Assembly: GCA_025526915.1 (NCBI GenBank)
Contig: JAHLKH010000082.1
Span: 1-64,000 of the forward strand
Direction of reading: 5' to 3'
Origin: Entophlyctis helioformis
Lineage: Eukaryota; Chytridiomycota; Chytridiomycetes; Chytridiales; Chytriomycetaceae
Length of the DNA: 64,000 bases
Made by a program: the position numbers and the translations under genes
Notes under the pieces: model-generated
Databases searched by the model: none
What the model was told of the DNA's origin: nothing
What the model saw: the letters and a program-made list of their open reading frames with translations, nothing else
Shown here: positions 11,001 through 22,771 of the stretch, one piece after another
How the letters are laid out: each line of letters begins with the position of its first letter
Numbering within the stretch: position 1 is the first letter of the stretch

Positions 11001-14000
11001 GCCGCAAGTACCGGCTGCCCGACAGCTTCGAAGGCATCATTCCGGCCAAGTCGATCCTCAACTCCCTGCACACCAAGATGGCGCGCGAGGGATACTGCGA
11101 GATCCATGTCAACCAGGAACACGACTTTATCTCGATCCATCGTGTTCATCCGGTCACGCACGATGGGTACCTGCTCATTGCCAGATGCGCTTTCCGAGGC
11201 AACCGGTCGGACCAAGTGCATTCGCCCATCATCCTCCGCAACCAGTGTGTGCATGTCCTCGAGTCCGCCACCCTGGCGGTTCAGGCTGGTGGACACCCGT
11301 CCACGCCATCCAGTCCGTACATTCACGAATCGGGCACCGATTCAGAGCCGGAGGAGCTCCTGCCGCCGCTCACGCCAACACAGATGTACCACGCATTCGA
11401 CGGAGAGGCGTTTGAAGAGGCCATCAAGAAGAACGCTGCAATGACAAACAACAAGCAGCACCACCGCCATCGCAAAGTCCTTGGCTAATCTCGGGTCTGC
11501 CGTCCACCTCGAGTTCTCCACGTACTTGAGCCACATCACGCATGCATTTGTCGAGCAGATTGGCGATTCGGGCGATATCCAGACCGCGATCACGGTCGAT
11601 GCATCGCAGTTCAAGCCGGGATCCATTGTCTTGTACCGCACATGGGTGGTGGGCACTGGCGTTGGCAGGACGCTGCAGTCCAGATTGGCAGCTCGCCAAC
11701 GTCCAGTCCGGCCATTGACGGCAGGACCCAGCCTGGTGCCAACGGCATCCAGCTGCCCGAAGGCGGCACTGCATCGCCGTCGCCCGAGTACGCGTTGTCG
11801 CTGAGTGTGCAATCCGTGACACTGCAAGGCGAGACAGTCGGCGCGTTTGAGCGGCTGTGGGAGCTGCTCGGCATGACCCAGCGCAACGCAACCATTGAGA
11901 TGATGGTGAAGTTTGGCTACGGCTTACTCGGCTCGTCGGAGCTGTGGTACTCGTCGCATGCGAGCAGATGGCCGCCTGGTCTGTACGAAGCAGTCAAGGG
12001 TCTCTCTGACGTGGACATCAACCTCGCGCTCTACCGCACCGGCCCCGAGGAAGCAGAGCTCACTGGCGGCGACTCTGTCTACGACATTCCTGGATTTGGG
12101 CCGCTGCCATACTGTGGACTCCAGGGCATCGTGTCTGCCCTTGTTCCCAGTGCACGCAACAACGACATGGGTGCCAGTCTGTTCTCCAACATCCGTCAGG
12201 GTCCGTGGCTGGCCAACTACACCATCGGCCGGCTGGAAAAGCTCGCGGTTCAGTTTCCCGGGCTGTGGGCTCTGTGCGACTGGATCAAGACGCGTCTGCG
12301 ACTCGTGTCGTCTCTCTCTGCCGCGTTCGTCCCCAAGTACTTTGCGATTGTCATCATGGCTGCGTACCAGGGCGTCAAGTTCCGTGCGCTGACCTTGTCC
12401 ACTGATACGCTTGCTCTGCGCCACCCTGAGGACAAGCGCGCATCCTCGCTGGTCAAGTTTGGCGAAAGCTGTGTCATGACTGCGTTCCAGCTGTATGGAA
12501 GCGTGCAGTCGACTGGTCTGCTGCCCAAGGCGTACCCACTCCATCTGTATGGGCCGCACGCAGATGCTGGCCATGCGTCAAACAAGCGCGCCGACAGCCC
12601 GTCCAAGACCCACAACCACCACGGGGCAGCAGCAGCAGCAACTCGTCGACGCACAGCAACACCATCGCAAACAGTGCCAGCAGTCCTGGCGGCGGTGTTT
12701 TCCCCCGTGATCCCTGCCTGGCTGCCGGTCTTCCGCACTTTGCCACCAACCACATGCGATGCTGGGGCCGCGACATCTTCATCGCCCTGCGCGGCCTCTT
12801 CCTGATCCCCGGCCATTTCCCTGCCGCCCGTGCCCACATCATCGCCTTTGGATCCACCCTTCGCCACGGCCTCATTCCAAACCTCCTTGACCAGGGAATC
12901 CGTCCCCGCTACAATGCACGCGACGCCACCTGGTTCTGGTTCCGATCCGTGCGAGACTACTGCCGCTACTCCCCCGAAGGATACGCGTTCCTCGGTGCTC
13001 CTGTTGCGCGGCGGTTCATCCCCAAACGCCGCTACACGTCTGGCCCAGACTTTTGCGTTGCGCCGGACCATGACGCTGCCGCTGAGGTTCCTGATGCAGA
13101 CACGTACATCGACCCGAGCGACCCGCGGGTTTACCAGTCCGTGTCGACTATTGCCGAGCTGTGCCAAGAGGTGCTCGACCGCCACGCGCGCGGCATCCGG
13201 TTCCGTGAATGGAATGCGGGCACGCAGCTTGACCATGCCATGCGCTCCGAGGGCTTTGATATCAGCATCGATGCTGATCTGGCTGTGCCTGGCGGCACTG
13301 GCTTGGTGCGCGGCGGAAACCGCTGGAACTGCGGCACTTGGATGGACAAGATGGGCGACTCGGACAAGGCGGGAATCAAGGGCGTGCCAGCGACGCCGCG
13401 CGACGGATCGCCTGTCGAGATTATCGGGCTCATCAAGGGCGTGCTGCACTGGATTGCCAGCGACGTGTCTGTCAAGGGCAAGATGTGGTGGAAGTGGACC
13501 GGCGTGCACATCAGGAGTGCGTGAGAATGCCGTGCAGTTCATGGTATCTGGAGAATGCTGGTTCTAACTTGGCTTGCATGATGTCCAGATCCGGCAGGCG
13601 GCAGCGATCGCCATGTTTCGTATGCGGACTGGGACAAGATGCTTGTCAACTCGTTTGAGGCGTGCTTCTATATCCCGATCGGTAAGGGGCGCGAGGCGGT
13701 AACGAGCAGAGTGTAGTCACTGACGCAGCCGAACAGATCCAGCCGAAGACCGCAACCACCTGATTGACCGCAAGGAGCTCATCAACCGTCGCGGCATCTA
13801 CAAGGACGTCTACGGCTCGTCTCTTGCCTACATGGACTACCAGCTGCGTCCCAACATGTGCGTTGCCATGGTGGCCGCACCAGAGCTCTTCAACCCAGAT
13901 CATGCGCGCACGGCACTCTCTCTCATCAAGTCCACGCTTGCTGGCCCGCTCGGTATCAAGACGCTCGACCCCACCGACTGGGCGTATCGCGGCGTTTACG

Positions 14001-14350
14001 ACAATGCCAACGACTCGTCCGACCCGACTGTCGCGCACGGCTTCAACTACCACCAAGGCCCCGAATGGGTCTGGGTCAACGCCTTCTTCCTCCGCGCGTA
14101 CATTCACTTTTTCACGCGTGCACCGGGCCACGACAAGGACCGCGTCGACTCGGAGCTCATGTGGGTGCAGCGGCAGCTGATGGCGCACAAGCAGCACATC
14201 AATGACACGGCTGTGAATCCGTTTGCCGGCCTTCCGGAGCTCACGAACGAGGGCGGTGCCAAGTGCCATGGGTCGTGCCCGACTCAGGCGTGGAGCTCGG
14301 CCGTCATGCTCGAAGTCACTGAGGATCTCGGCAAGCACCGGCGCTGCTGA
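8046..14350 (+). CDS. GDB1: Glycogen debranching enzyme
   Basis: Bifunctional 4-alpha-glucanotransferase (GH13) and amylo-1,6-glucosidase (GH133) of cytosolic glycogen breakdown, about 1,500 residues. Exons read: 8046-8102, 8557-8671, 8777-8812, 8911-10107, 10189-about 11385, about 11456-13516, 13589-13681, 13737-14350. Transferase motifs are ITDIVWNHTA, LRIDNCHSTP (nucleophile Asp), VFAELFTGSE (acid/base Glu) and DCTHDNE. Glucosidase motifs are MRCWGRDIFIALRG, GGNRWNCGTWMDKMG, ATPRDGSPVEIIG and FNYHQGPEWVW. The N-terminus, with YIRLPPPVERQPYILRF and TNYPADGDSF, matches the family. Intron 1 (454 nt) is long for this locus and holds GGCACGGC-type repeats. The frame breaks near 11650 and in the low-complexity linker at 12560-12680; both look like one-base losses. 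The frame change at 11386-11455 fits a 70-nt intron with a weak GTACCA donor. Confidence 0.95.
8135..8210. repeat. Degenerate GGCACGGC/GGCATGGC repeat inside debranching-enzyme intron 1
   Basis: A run of 5-6-bp units alternating between GGCAC, GGCTT and GGCAT sits in the first intron. CATGGCATG-like patches recur in introns near 24250, 24790, 45545 and 58430. Confidence 0.6.
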
Positions 14351-14579
14351 CCAGCCATTAACACTGTCCGAGCCCCAATACATTTTCACTATCAGTGTGT
14401 CGACAGAGGTGTTGGTTCATTAGGGTCGATACAGGATCACGCTGTGGTGCGTTTTGGGTAGTCAGGCAGAGACAAGACACACGCTGGTTGATCAAGTAAG
14501 AGATGTCATGGATGGAACATGATTGATGGCTGGAGGGCACGAGGGACACACAGACGTGGAATGGAGGGAAGGGGAGGCA

Positions 14580-15969
14580 TCACTTGAGCCGCATGGCCAT
14601 CAGATAGCTGAACACGCTCGCTTGGCCAGACAGAGCTGTTTGTGCAGATGTGATTGAATGGCGGATATGCGACTGGCCGATCGTCGCGACCGTCACCGAC
14701 GCGGCGTGGCCACCGAGCCGAGAAAGAGTGTGCGGGCAGGCTTGGACCTTCACGACGGGCTGGCAAACGTTCAATGTGTGGATGCTTGCAACCGATGGTG
14801 GACTGGTTGTGCATGGCTTGGTGTGTGGATAGTAGCGGCTGCGAGTGTTGTTCCACAGACCAGGACGGCAGACGGGCTCAAACACGAGGACTGAGGCGTT
14901 CGTGGCAGAGAGAGTGATGCCCGACCGTGTGGCAGGGGGAAGAGTGGCCATGGATGGGGCCGGTCCACGAACAGTGGCGGTGCGAGTCACATTGATGCAG
15001 TCGTCGCTTGCATGAGTGGTTGTGGCACTGGACGGACGAGTGTCGGATGTCGCAGTGGCAGTGTTCGAGTCGTGTTCGGCAAAGAGATCAGCAAGGATGT
15101 CATCCCAGCAAAGGTCGTCTTCAAGGTCATGGACAACAGCCAAATGCTTGGCAGTGCCGGCAGAGTGGCACAGGACAGTCTTGGCTGCAGTCCAGCAAGG
15201 GCCAGCGAGAGAGAGCAGAGACACGCTCTGCTGAATCAGCACACACAGAGTCCAAGACGCGTCCAAACGCCAACCACTTACAGACAGTTTGGACGCGACG
15301 TGAAACAGCCATCGCGGCATCAGCGGCAGATGGACAGATTGAGACGGCAGTGGAAGCAGGCGACGGCGCATCAGACGGCGTGGCCATGCCGTTTCGCACA
15401 GGCAGCACCATGTGAGTGTCAATGTGCTCAATGGATGCTCTAGACGGGCTGAGGCTGCAAGGCAGCATGGTTGGCTCAGCAGACGGCGGGATGGCGGCGG
15501 AAGCCATCTCACGCTCAGACACGGCATCAAAGACAGAAACGGCAACGTTTGACTCGAGCGTGAGCTTTGGCGCGATATCGCGGACGACAGTGGCGCTATC
15601 GGGTTTGGGCTTTGTCGTGGTGTTCGTCGTGGTGTTCGTCTCTTCATCAGGCTCAGGCTCTTGAGCACGCTTCTCATCGAGCTCGAGCGTATCGTGGGTG
15701 GTTGCATTGGCATTCTCTGGCTCGGAAGAGTTGGCCACGGCAGCAGCAACGGCAGCATCACAAGCAGCGCCGCCAGTGGGCTGCTCAAACTTGAAGAATG
15801 CCTTCACAAACGCATAGAGGAGCGTGGCCGCGATGCCCTTGCCACTGGTTCCAGTCGTGGGCAGGGACGCTGGCTTGTCCGACGGTGGCGCGGGGTTCGT
15901 GGACGATGGAGCGACATCCGACTCGCAGTCGGCAATGCCATTCAAGTACAGGTCAATGCTGGTCAGCAT
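14580..15969 (-). CDS. Unknown protein, Ser/Thr/Ala-rich, two exons
   Basis: Not recognised. Exons 15282-15969 and 15184-14580 join in phase across a 97-nt intron with GTAAGT donor, giving about 430 residues. The start is MLTSIDLYLNGIADCES. The only ordered-looking parts are an amphipathic stretch GIAATLLYAFVKAFFKFEQP near residue 50 and an acidic segment DLEDDLCWDDILADLFAEHD in exon 2. The rest is low complexity with runs such as ETNTTTNTTTKPKP. The 3' end converges on the debranching-enzyme gene (229 nt apart), and the 5' end is divergent from the EF-hand gene. An alternative GTCTGT donor would also keep the frame but is weaker. Confidence 0.55.
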
Positions 15970-16303
15970 ACTTGCAGTTGGTTGTCTTGGTCAGTCAGGG
16001 GTTCTGCAGCAAGGAGAGCGCGAGGGTCTAGCAGGCTTTTATGCGCGTTCTGTCGGAGCAGCCGTGGTTGTGGGCTGCATGTGCGGACTGGCGCGTTGGG
16101 ATGACGTCGCGACGCGAAGGCACGCGAGGGGGTTGCTGCCGTGGCAGTGGCATCTGCATTCGTCCAGACACGCATCGGACCTTTGCCAGGATTTCAACTC
16201 GGCATGCTGCAAGCTCGCCGCAAGCAGCAGCCACTCGAGGGCTCGCTCGTCCAAAATTGCCCCGACTTTACGTTGCCACCCTTTGCCCACTGTTTCACAT
16301 CCG
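15970..16303. other. Divergent intergenic region (334 nt)
   Basis: Shared upstream region of the minus-strand unknown gene (start 15969) and the plus-strand EF-hand gene (start 16304). No TATA box or clear regulatory repeat was noticed. Confidence 0.5.
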
Positions 16304-18112
16304 ATGGTCGATCAAAGAGAGGTCGAGCTGCTGACTGCCATGGACGCAGTTGCGGCAGCCGTCGACTCGGCACTCAAGACGCTGCTGTCCGTCCCCGAGC
16401 GGCTGCGCACTGCAGGCGTTCTGGCCGCCGTCGACATACTGGCGGCCGAGCTGGCTGCCATGCAAGCGCCAATGACGCCGCTGTCGATGCAGTCCAACCC
16501 GTCCGTGTCGTCCATGTCGTCCATCCAGTCGTCGGTGCGCATGGGGCACACGCCGCACTCGCTCGTCTCGGACGCCGTCCGCCCGTACTCGCTCTCCAGA
16601 CACTCCTCCGTCACGCCCCTCGTCGCCACCCACAGCGGCTCGCCGGCCGCCAGCGAAGCGCAGTCTGATGCTCCCGATTACGCCTCGGTGAACAGCTCGG
16701 CCGTTGGTGCCACAAGGAGCAGCGTGCCTGATCCCGCTGGAGGGCAAGCACCGTCACAGCTGCTTTCGCCGCAGTCTCCCTCGACGCCCTCGGCCGATGC
16801 CTCGGATGCCGCCCAGTACGCTTCTGACGCTTCTGACGGCCCTTGCCGCACCAGCATCGAAAGTAACGACACAGCCTCGATTCACGACTTGCCGCGATCG
16901 GCCACCAAGCTCAAGCGCCGCAGTGCACAGTACCACAAGAGACGGCCGACATCCCCGCTCAAGTTTGACGCCCAGCAGCTGCCTGCCGTGACGACATCCG
17001 TTTCCGATCCTGCCTTGTCTGCCATCCCGAGTGCATCGTCAGCAGACGCCGCTGTCCCGCTTGCAAGTGCGAGTGCAGACGCGATCCACACTGTCGGCGC
17101 AGTCGATGTGTCCAAGCTGACCATCGAGAGCGCAGTCAAGCAGCCGACCCTCAAGCACGACTCGGGCATCCAGCTCGAAGTGCCTCCACGGTCGTCCAGC
17201 ACAGCCAGCTCGCTTGCGACGCCGCAGCTGCCGTCAGCGTCCGTGTCCAATCCAACATTGCATTCGTACGCGATGGAAGGATCGTCTGCATCAGTTCGTG
17301 TCGCTGGGTATCCTGGCCATGACAGCACTGGCAGCTTTACGCTCAACAGAGGCGGCAGCAGCATCAGTCTGAATGACGCAGACACCATTGGCCGCATGAC
17401 CCTGCGCCGCGCTCTCACAACCGTTCGCAGAGGGCGAGCGGCTAAAGAGGCAAAGGAGGCAGCTGCAAACACCAGCCCGCTGTCAACACGGCCGATCGTA
17501 GCAGCGCCAACCTCTGCCGAGGCACCGCAAGTTGCTGCCGATCCAGCCCCCATCCCGCCAACTCCACAGCCCGTGCCCGCCAAGACACCGCAGGCATCGT
17601 TTGTGGCGGTCTCGGGCGACATTCCGCTGTCCAAAGTGCTCTTCTCTGCCCACGACGTTGACGATTCCGGCGGCATCTCCGCCCACGAGTTCAAGACGCT
17701 CGTCTACTCGATGGGCTACTACCTCGACGAGACCGAGGCAGCCGTCGCGATCGCTACGCTGGACGGCGGCCACAAGGGCGAGATCTCGTATGACGAGTTT
17801 CTCAAGTGGTGGACGTCGGACAACCGGTTCAAGCGTCTGCAGCTCAGCGAGGAGCAGACGGCGGCCGTGCAGAGCGCCACCGAGTTCTTCCAGCACTTTG
17901 ACCGCGACGAGAAGGGATATGTGGACGAGACCGAGTTCCAGAGCATGTACGCGTACCTGTCTGGACTGCCTGGATACTTTCCGCCTGGCACGACCCTTGA
18001 GCAGGCGCTTGGCCAGCTGCGCGGACCCAACGACGACTACGTGTCATTCAACGACTACATTACATGGCTGCTCCGCATCGGCAGCATCAAGACTGGCCAC
18101 ATGGCTGCCTGA
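16304..18112 (+). CDS. EF-hand protein with long disordered N-terminus
   Basis: Single-exon protein of 602 residues starting MVDQREVELLTAMDAVAAA; the frame is open further upstream but this is the first ATG after the promoter-like spacer. Residues 1-60 could form a helix. About 60-425 are Ser/Pro/Ala-rich and probably disordered, with a basic patch KLKRRSAQYHKRRPTSPLKF. The last 170 residues hold EF-hands: DVDDSGGISAHEF (canonical), LDGGHKGEISYDEF (first ligand replaced by Leu in this alignment, probably weak) and DRDEKGYVDETEF, followed by a helical end. The C-terminal domain looks calmodulin/calcineurin-B-like, so a Ca2+ sensor or adaptor is likely; the partner is unknown. The 3' end converges on METTL5 99 nt away. 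Confidence 0.75.
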   Translation: MVDQREVELLTAMDAVAAAVDSALKTLLSVPERLRTAGVLAAVDILAAELAAMQAPMTPLSMQSNPSVSSMSSIQSSVRMGHTPHSLVSDAVRPYSLSRHSSVTPLVATHSGSPAASEAQSDAPDYASVNSSAVGATRSSVPDPAGGQAPSQLLSPQSPSTPSADASDAAQYASDASDGPCRTSIESNDTASIHDLPRSATKLKRRSAQYHKRRPTSPLKFDAQQLPAVTTSVSDPALSAIPSASSADAAVPLASASADAIHTVGAVDVSKLTIESAVKQPTLKHDSGIQLEVPPRSSSTASSLATPQLPSASVSNPTLHSYAMEGSSASVRVAGYPGHDSTGSFTLNRGGSSISLNDADTIGRMTLRRALTTVRRGRAAKEAKEAAANTSPLSTRPIVAAPTSAEAPQVAADPAPIPPTPQPVPAKTPQASFVAVSGDIPLSKVLFSAHDVDDSGGISAHEFKTLVYSMGYYLDETEAAVAIATLDGGHKGEISYDEFLKWWTSDNRFKRLQLSEEQTAAVQSATEFFQHFDRDEKGYVDETEFQSMYAYLSGLPGYFPPGTTLEQALGQLRGPNDDYVSFNDYITWLLRIGSIKTGHMAA

Positions 18113-18211
18113 GCGGTCCGCTGTCCAGCTATGCCATGCCATCTCATTCTTTTTATACGTATGCTCGACTGTTACGCTTCTTATTCAATATATACTATGC
18201 ACTCTGTGCCT

Positions 18212-19006
<795 letters not shown>

Positions 19007-19071
19007 TGTTTTGTGATCGTCCGGCAAGTGACAACATAAGAGGGTATCAGCGTTTATGGTGCAAGGCAAGG

Positions 19072-20523
19072 CTACAGCATGATCTCGAACTGGGTCTGCT
19101 GCCGTTGCTGGATGATGCCTGGCTTGGCGACGGCCTTGCTTTGCTGCGCATACTGGCTCTGGTACACTTGGTAGCTGTCGATGGGGATGGCAGACAGCGG
19201 CAAGGCGGCCGGCCGCGTTGCAGCACGATGCGGAAGATGAGATCCGAGTGCGCGCACAAACTGCTTCCACACTGACGAGATGCGGCGGGGCCGGCTGGTG
19301 TTCTGGACGCTGACAGTCTTGCTGCTTGATGACAATGAAAGAGACGATGATGACGAGGTGGTGTTGACGGCCGTTGATGCAGAGGAGGCAGACGAGGATG
19401 ACGATGCAGACCAGTACGACTCGGTGAACTGGTCGCCATGGGATGTGGCCGTGGATGTGAGCGTGGATGTGGACTGGCGCGCGGGCAGTGCCATGGAAGT
19501 TGACAAACGGCGCGCATCCGATCCACGTTGGCTCTGCGAGTGCGCCGTGGAAGACCGGATCGCTGCTGGCACAGGGACGTCGGCAGGCGGCAATGCGGCA
19601 CTGGGCTCGATGTCCGAAGTACTGGCGAGCGACGCCGAGCTGATGTCCGAGTCGATGAACCGGATGTGGCGAGCAAACGAGACGCGACGCGAGGGTGCCG
19701 CCATGGTGATCGTCGGCGTTTGTTCTTGGGCACACGGCGATGGCGCCTGCATGGGTGCAGGGAGTGTGCGATTGAGCTGCGCATCGACGGCCTGACGATC
19801 TCGACCTTCAAAGCGAGCTGCATCACCGTTGCAATGGATGGCCGCCACCGGCTGAAGATCGGCATTGTTGCAGAGGCCAGACTCAAGGGACCTTGTCCAT
19901 CTGCCCTCGGCTGGTTCGCCAATGCTGCTGTCGTGCGTGGAGTGTGGTGAAGGGCTGCTGCTCTCGAGGTCGAGACTTGCAGCAAAGGCAGAGGGATGCA
20001 CGGCTGCTGGTGCACAGTCGGCATCGAGACCCGGCTGCGAGTCCCATACCGAGTTGGCTCGCTCGACTTGCAGCAGCTTGTAGTGGCGTGACTGGCGCAT
20101 CATGATGGAGAGACGACGCCGACGCTCGGCCTCTGCCTCTGGCGGCACGTCTGTCATGGCGCAGCGTGACGAAAACATGCGCTGCAGCACTTGGTCGTCA
20201 TCGTCTGCGGTGGCTGTTGCGGTTGCGATTGGTGTGGCCGTGGCTGCGATGAATGGTGTGGAGATCATGTTGCTGTTGTTTGTGGCAGAGCCAAGTGGAG
20301 TGTCGATGTTGTTGGTAACAAAGTCGCTCGGCGACTGTGCGGCCGCCCGCGCATCATTGGCGAGTGAGTCAGCGTGAGTGGTGGTGTTGCATGCACGGCT
20401 GCTGGCCGTTGAAGGGGTAGTGGCACAAGCAGGGCTTGTCGCGCATGCCGTCAGGCTGTAAGTGAGAGGCGTCGGCTGGTGCAAGCAGGTAGCGCCAGCA
20501 GATGTGGGCTGAGTGGCGAGCAT
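19072..20523 (-). CDS. Unknown Ser/Thr/Ala-rich protein
   Basis: Not recognised. A single uninterrupted frame of 483 residues starts at the ATG at 20523 (MLATQPTSAGATCLHQ). It is mostly low complexity, with an Asp run (ADDDDQVLQRM), a basic helix candidate EAEAERRRRLSIMMRQSRHY, a short motif RRVSFARHIRFID reminiscent of protein-phosphatase-1 docking (RVSF), and poly-Ser/Thr near the C-terminus followed by RRISSVWKQFVRALGSHL. The RVSF match to the RVxF consensus suggests a possible PP1 regulatory subunit, but only as inference from a short motif. Confidence 0.5.
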   Translation of the reverse strand: MLATQPTSAGATCLHQPTPLTYSLTACATSPACATTPSTASSRACNTTTHADSLANDARAAAQSPSDFVTNNIDTPLGSATNNSNMISTPFIAATATPIATATATADDDDQVLQRMFSSRCAMTDVPPEAEAERRRRLSIMMRQSRHYKLLQVERANSVWDSQPGLDADCAPAAVHPSAFAASLDLESSSPSPHSTHDSSIGEPAEGRWTRSLESGLCNNADLQPVAAIHCNGDAARFEGRDRQAVDAQLNRTLPAPMQAPSPCAQEQTPTITMAAPSRRVSFARHIRFIDSDISSASLASTSDIEPSAALPPADVPVPAAIRSSTAHSQSQRGSDARRLSTSMALPARQSTSTLTSTATSHGDQFTESYWSASSSSSASSASTAVNTTSSSSSLSLSSSSKTVSVQNTSRPRRISSVWKQFVRALGSHLPHRAATRPAALPLSAIPIDSYQVYQSQYAQQSKAVAKPGIIQQRQQTQFEIML

Positions 20524-21326
20524 GGCTGCGGGTGAATGGCGTGGGATGGCGTGGGATGGGATGCCGGTCGGTGGTCGGTGTGCTGTGGGCGTGGAGAGCT
20601 GGACGGGAGAAGGCAGTCGGTGCACTCGTGAAGGCGAGGGAGTTGGAAACAGTCAAGCGGGCACGACGCGGACTGAAAAGAAGGGCGGCAGCGCGTGGAG
20701 ATGCGCCATCTGCCTGCCGCACAATGAAGCGACCCCGTCAGCAGTCCGCAGGCGTGGAGGGTCCGAGCGACTGTGTCGCGACTCTGCTCCAGTGACTGCA
20801 ACCTGGTCCTCGGGATCGGGGCATGATTCCACTCCGGAACATGGCCGAGGGCACTGATTCTTGCTGGCCGTGCCATTTTGGAGAGGACGCCACGTTTGCG
20901 AGGGAACAGTCGAACAGGAAGTAGTGATGCGATCGCTACTTCGATCCAATTGGACAGAGAGGTTATACCCGAGTCTGGTTCCCTCGCTCTTTTTCATGCG
21001 ACTCCCATTCTCACAGACGCTGCTATACCAACGGTGTGCAGTCAAGGGCAGATGGCAAGTGCCGGCAAATCACCTGCATTGCACTCGTGGATCGCTGGTT
21101 TCAAACCATGGATCGAGCCAGGAGCGAGTCGTGCACCATACTCCACGATCGATCCCGTGATCCAAGTGCAGACAGATCGAACCGCCAGCGAAAGAACAAT
21201 GGCACGGTGGACTTGGACCCCGGGATCATGACTCTGAATGACACAAGATCCGCCGGTGCAACAATATCATTGGGTTGGATTCAGAAACGTTGAGAATTTT
21301 AAGAGGTCATAAAGTGAGGGGAGTGA
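20524..21326. other. Intergenic stretch, about 800 nt, no supported gene
   Basis: Only short unsupported frames occur on both strands. It should contain the promoter of the minus-strand unknown gene ending at 20523 and the 3' flank of the tropomodulin-like gene. No repeat or RNA gene was recognised. Confidence 0.5.
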
Positions 21327-22771
21327 TCAGTTAGAGTTGGCAGCAGCAGCAAGGCGAGCCTTGCGTGCGATTTCCTTGTTGCGGGTGATGTAACGGTCGA
21401 CCTGGTCGCGCGACGGAACATCGCGGAACTGGAGGGAGAGCTTCTGCAGCCTGTGTTCTCGACACGTGTCAGCGAGATGCACAGCATAGCATCCGATGAA
21501 TGATGCAACGTACGTCTCGTTCTTGAGAAGCGCGCGCGAAAAGGCCTGCTCGGCGTCAGTGCCCGTCTGGGTAATGGAGCGCTGGTGGTCAAGCTTGAGC
21601 TCAGTGAGCGTGCTGTTGGTTTCCAGCGCCTGGGCGATGGCGCGCATCTGCATGGATCACAATACGAAAAAGGTGTGAGACGCAGGAAACAGAAGATGTG
21701 CACCATTGAGAGGAATCCAGTGAAAGAGAGCGCAACGTACACCAGCGGGACCGATGCTGTTGCCGCTGAGATCAAAGGAGAGGACACCGGTGTTGACAGC
21801 AAGGCCCTTGGCAATCTCGACAGCTGACTGGTTGTTGAGCTTGACATTGTGCATGTTGATGGACTTGAGGTGCGTGTTGGTCTTGAGGCCCTCGCAAGAG
21901 CAACGGCATGGTGAGCCATGAACACATCGCAGTCCTTGATGTCAAAGGACGTCAGCGAAGGGTCGTTGGACTTGAGCATCACAAGCGCGTGGAGGAGCTC
22001 GTCGAGAAGCGGGTTGCTGGCACGGATGGCGGCTGTGACGGACGAAAGCGGCACTGGGGGGCCGTCTTCGCGGTTGAGAGGGGCGATCGCCGGTGCAGCG
22101 GCCGGATGCTCGTCGCGGAAGGCCTGGCTGTCGCGCCCGCGGACGCTCGAACGGGGAGTCTCTCGGACGGGAGCCGCCTTTGGCTGCGGCTCTGGCGAAG
22201 GAACACGCGGAGGCTCAGCAACAGCGACTGGCGTCGGCTCGGGCACAACAGCGGGTGCCGCAGCAGGCTCGGGGACAGGCTCCGGGACAGGCTCGGGGAC
22301 GACCGCAGGCGCCTCGGGCTCGGGCGTAATGGCAACACTGACGGGCTCGCTGTCTTCCTCGGCAGCGGCAGGCTCTGGTGTGTGGGCGGGCGGGCAGATG
22401 CGGGCTGATCAGCAAGCATATCGCCACGGCAGCGCACGATACAGCAGAGACGGTGCCGACGAACCAGGAGCAGCAGCAGCAGCAGGAGCAGCAGGCTCTT
22501 TGGCAGAGACGGCAGGCGTCTCCTCGCTGGCAGCGGCCTCCTCGACAGGGGCGGGGGCGGGGGCAGGCTTGGGGACAGCCGCATCTGGCGATGTGGACGG
22601 CGTGTCTGCAGGCGTCTCGGGCAGCGGCGTGCTTGCGGCAGCGGCAGTGCCGGGAGAGACGACGGCAGCAGCCTCGGGCGAGGCCAGCGGGGTCTCGGGC
22701 ACGGGCACGGATGCAGCCTCTGCGAGCTCGACCGTCAGGGCGGCGGCAGCCTTGTCGTCGTGTGATGCCAT
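21327..22771 (-). CDS. Tropomodulin-like leucine-rich-repeat protein with Pro/Ala-rich N-terminus
   Basis: Exons 22465-22771, 21741-22374, 21514-21647 and 21327-21450 (start MASHDDKAAAALTVEL). Residues 1 to about 190 are Ala/Pro/Glu-rich and repetitive ([16 protein letters not shown]). The C-terminal half is an RNI/LRR array: SLTSFDIKDCDVFMAHHA, then THLKSINMHNVKLNNQSA, VLSFDLSGNSIGPAGMRAI and STLTELKLDHQ, ending in a basic helix. This order resembles the tropomodulin C-terminal actin-capping domain, though the tropomyosin-binding N-terminus is absent, so actin capping is uncertain. The exon phases close only if one base is missing near 21895, where the frame jumps between HHAVALA and GLKTNTH. 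A spliced 5' untranslated exon may lie near 22972-23100. Confidence 0.65.

Noticed and set aside
11633..11691. 59-nt intron in the debranching enzyme replacing the VLYRTWVV segment
   Set aside because: It would restore the frame, but it removes a segment that looks conserved (PGSIVLYRTWV); a single missing base near 11650 explains the data better.
20653..21231. Overlapping frames of 117-130 codons on both strands
   Set aside because: No domain, no splice partners and no codon pattern distinguishing them from chance in GC-rich DNA.
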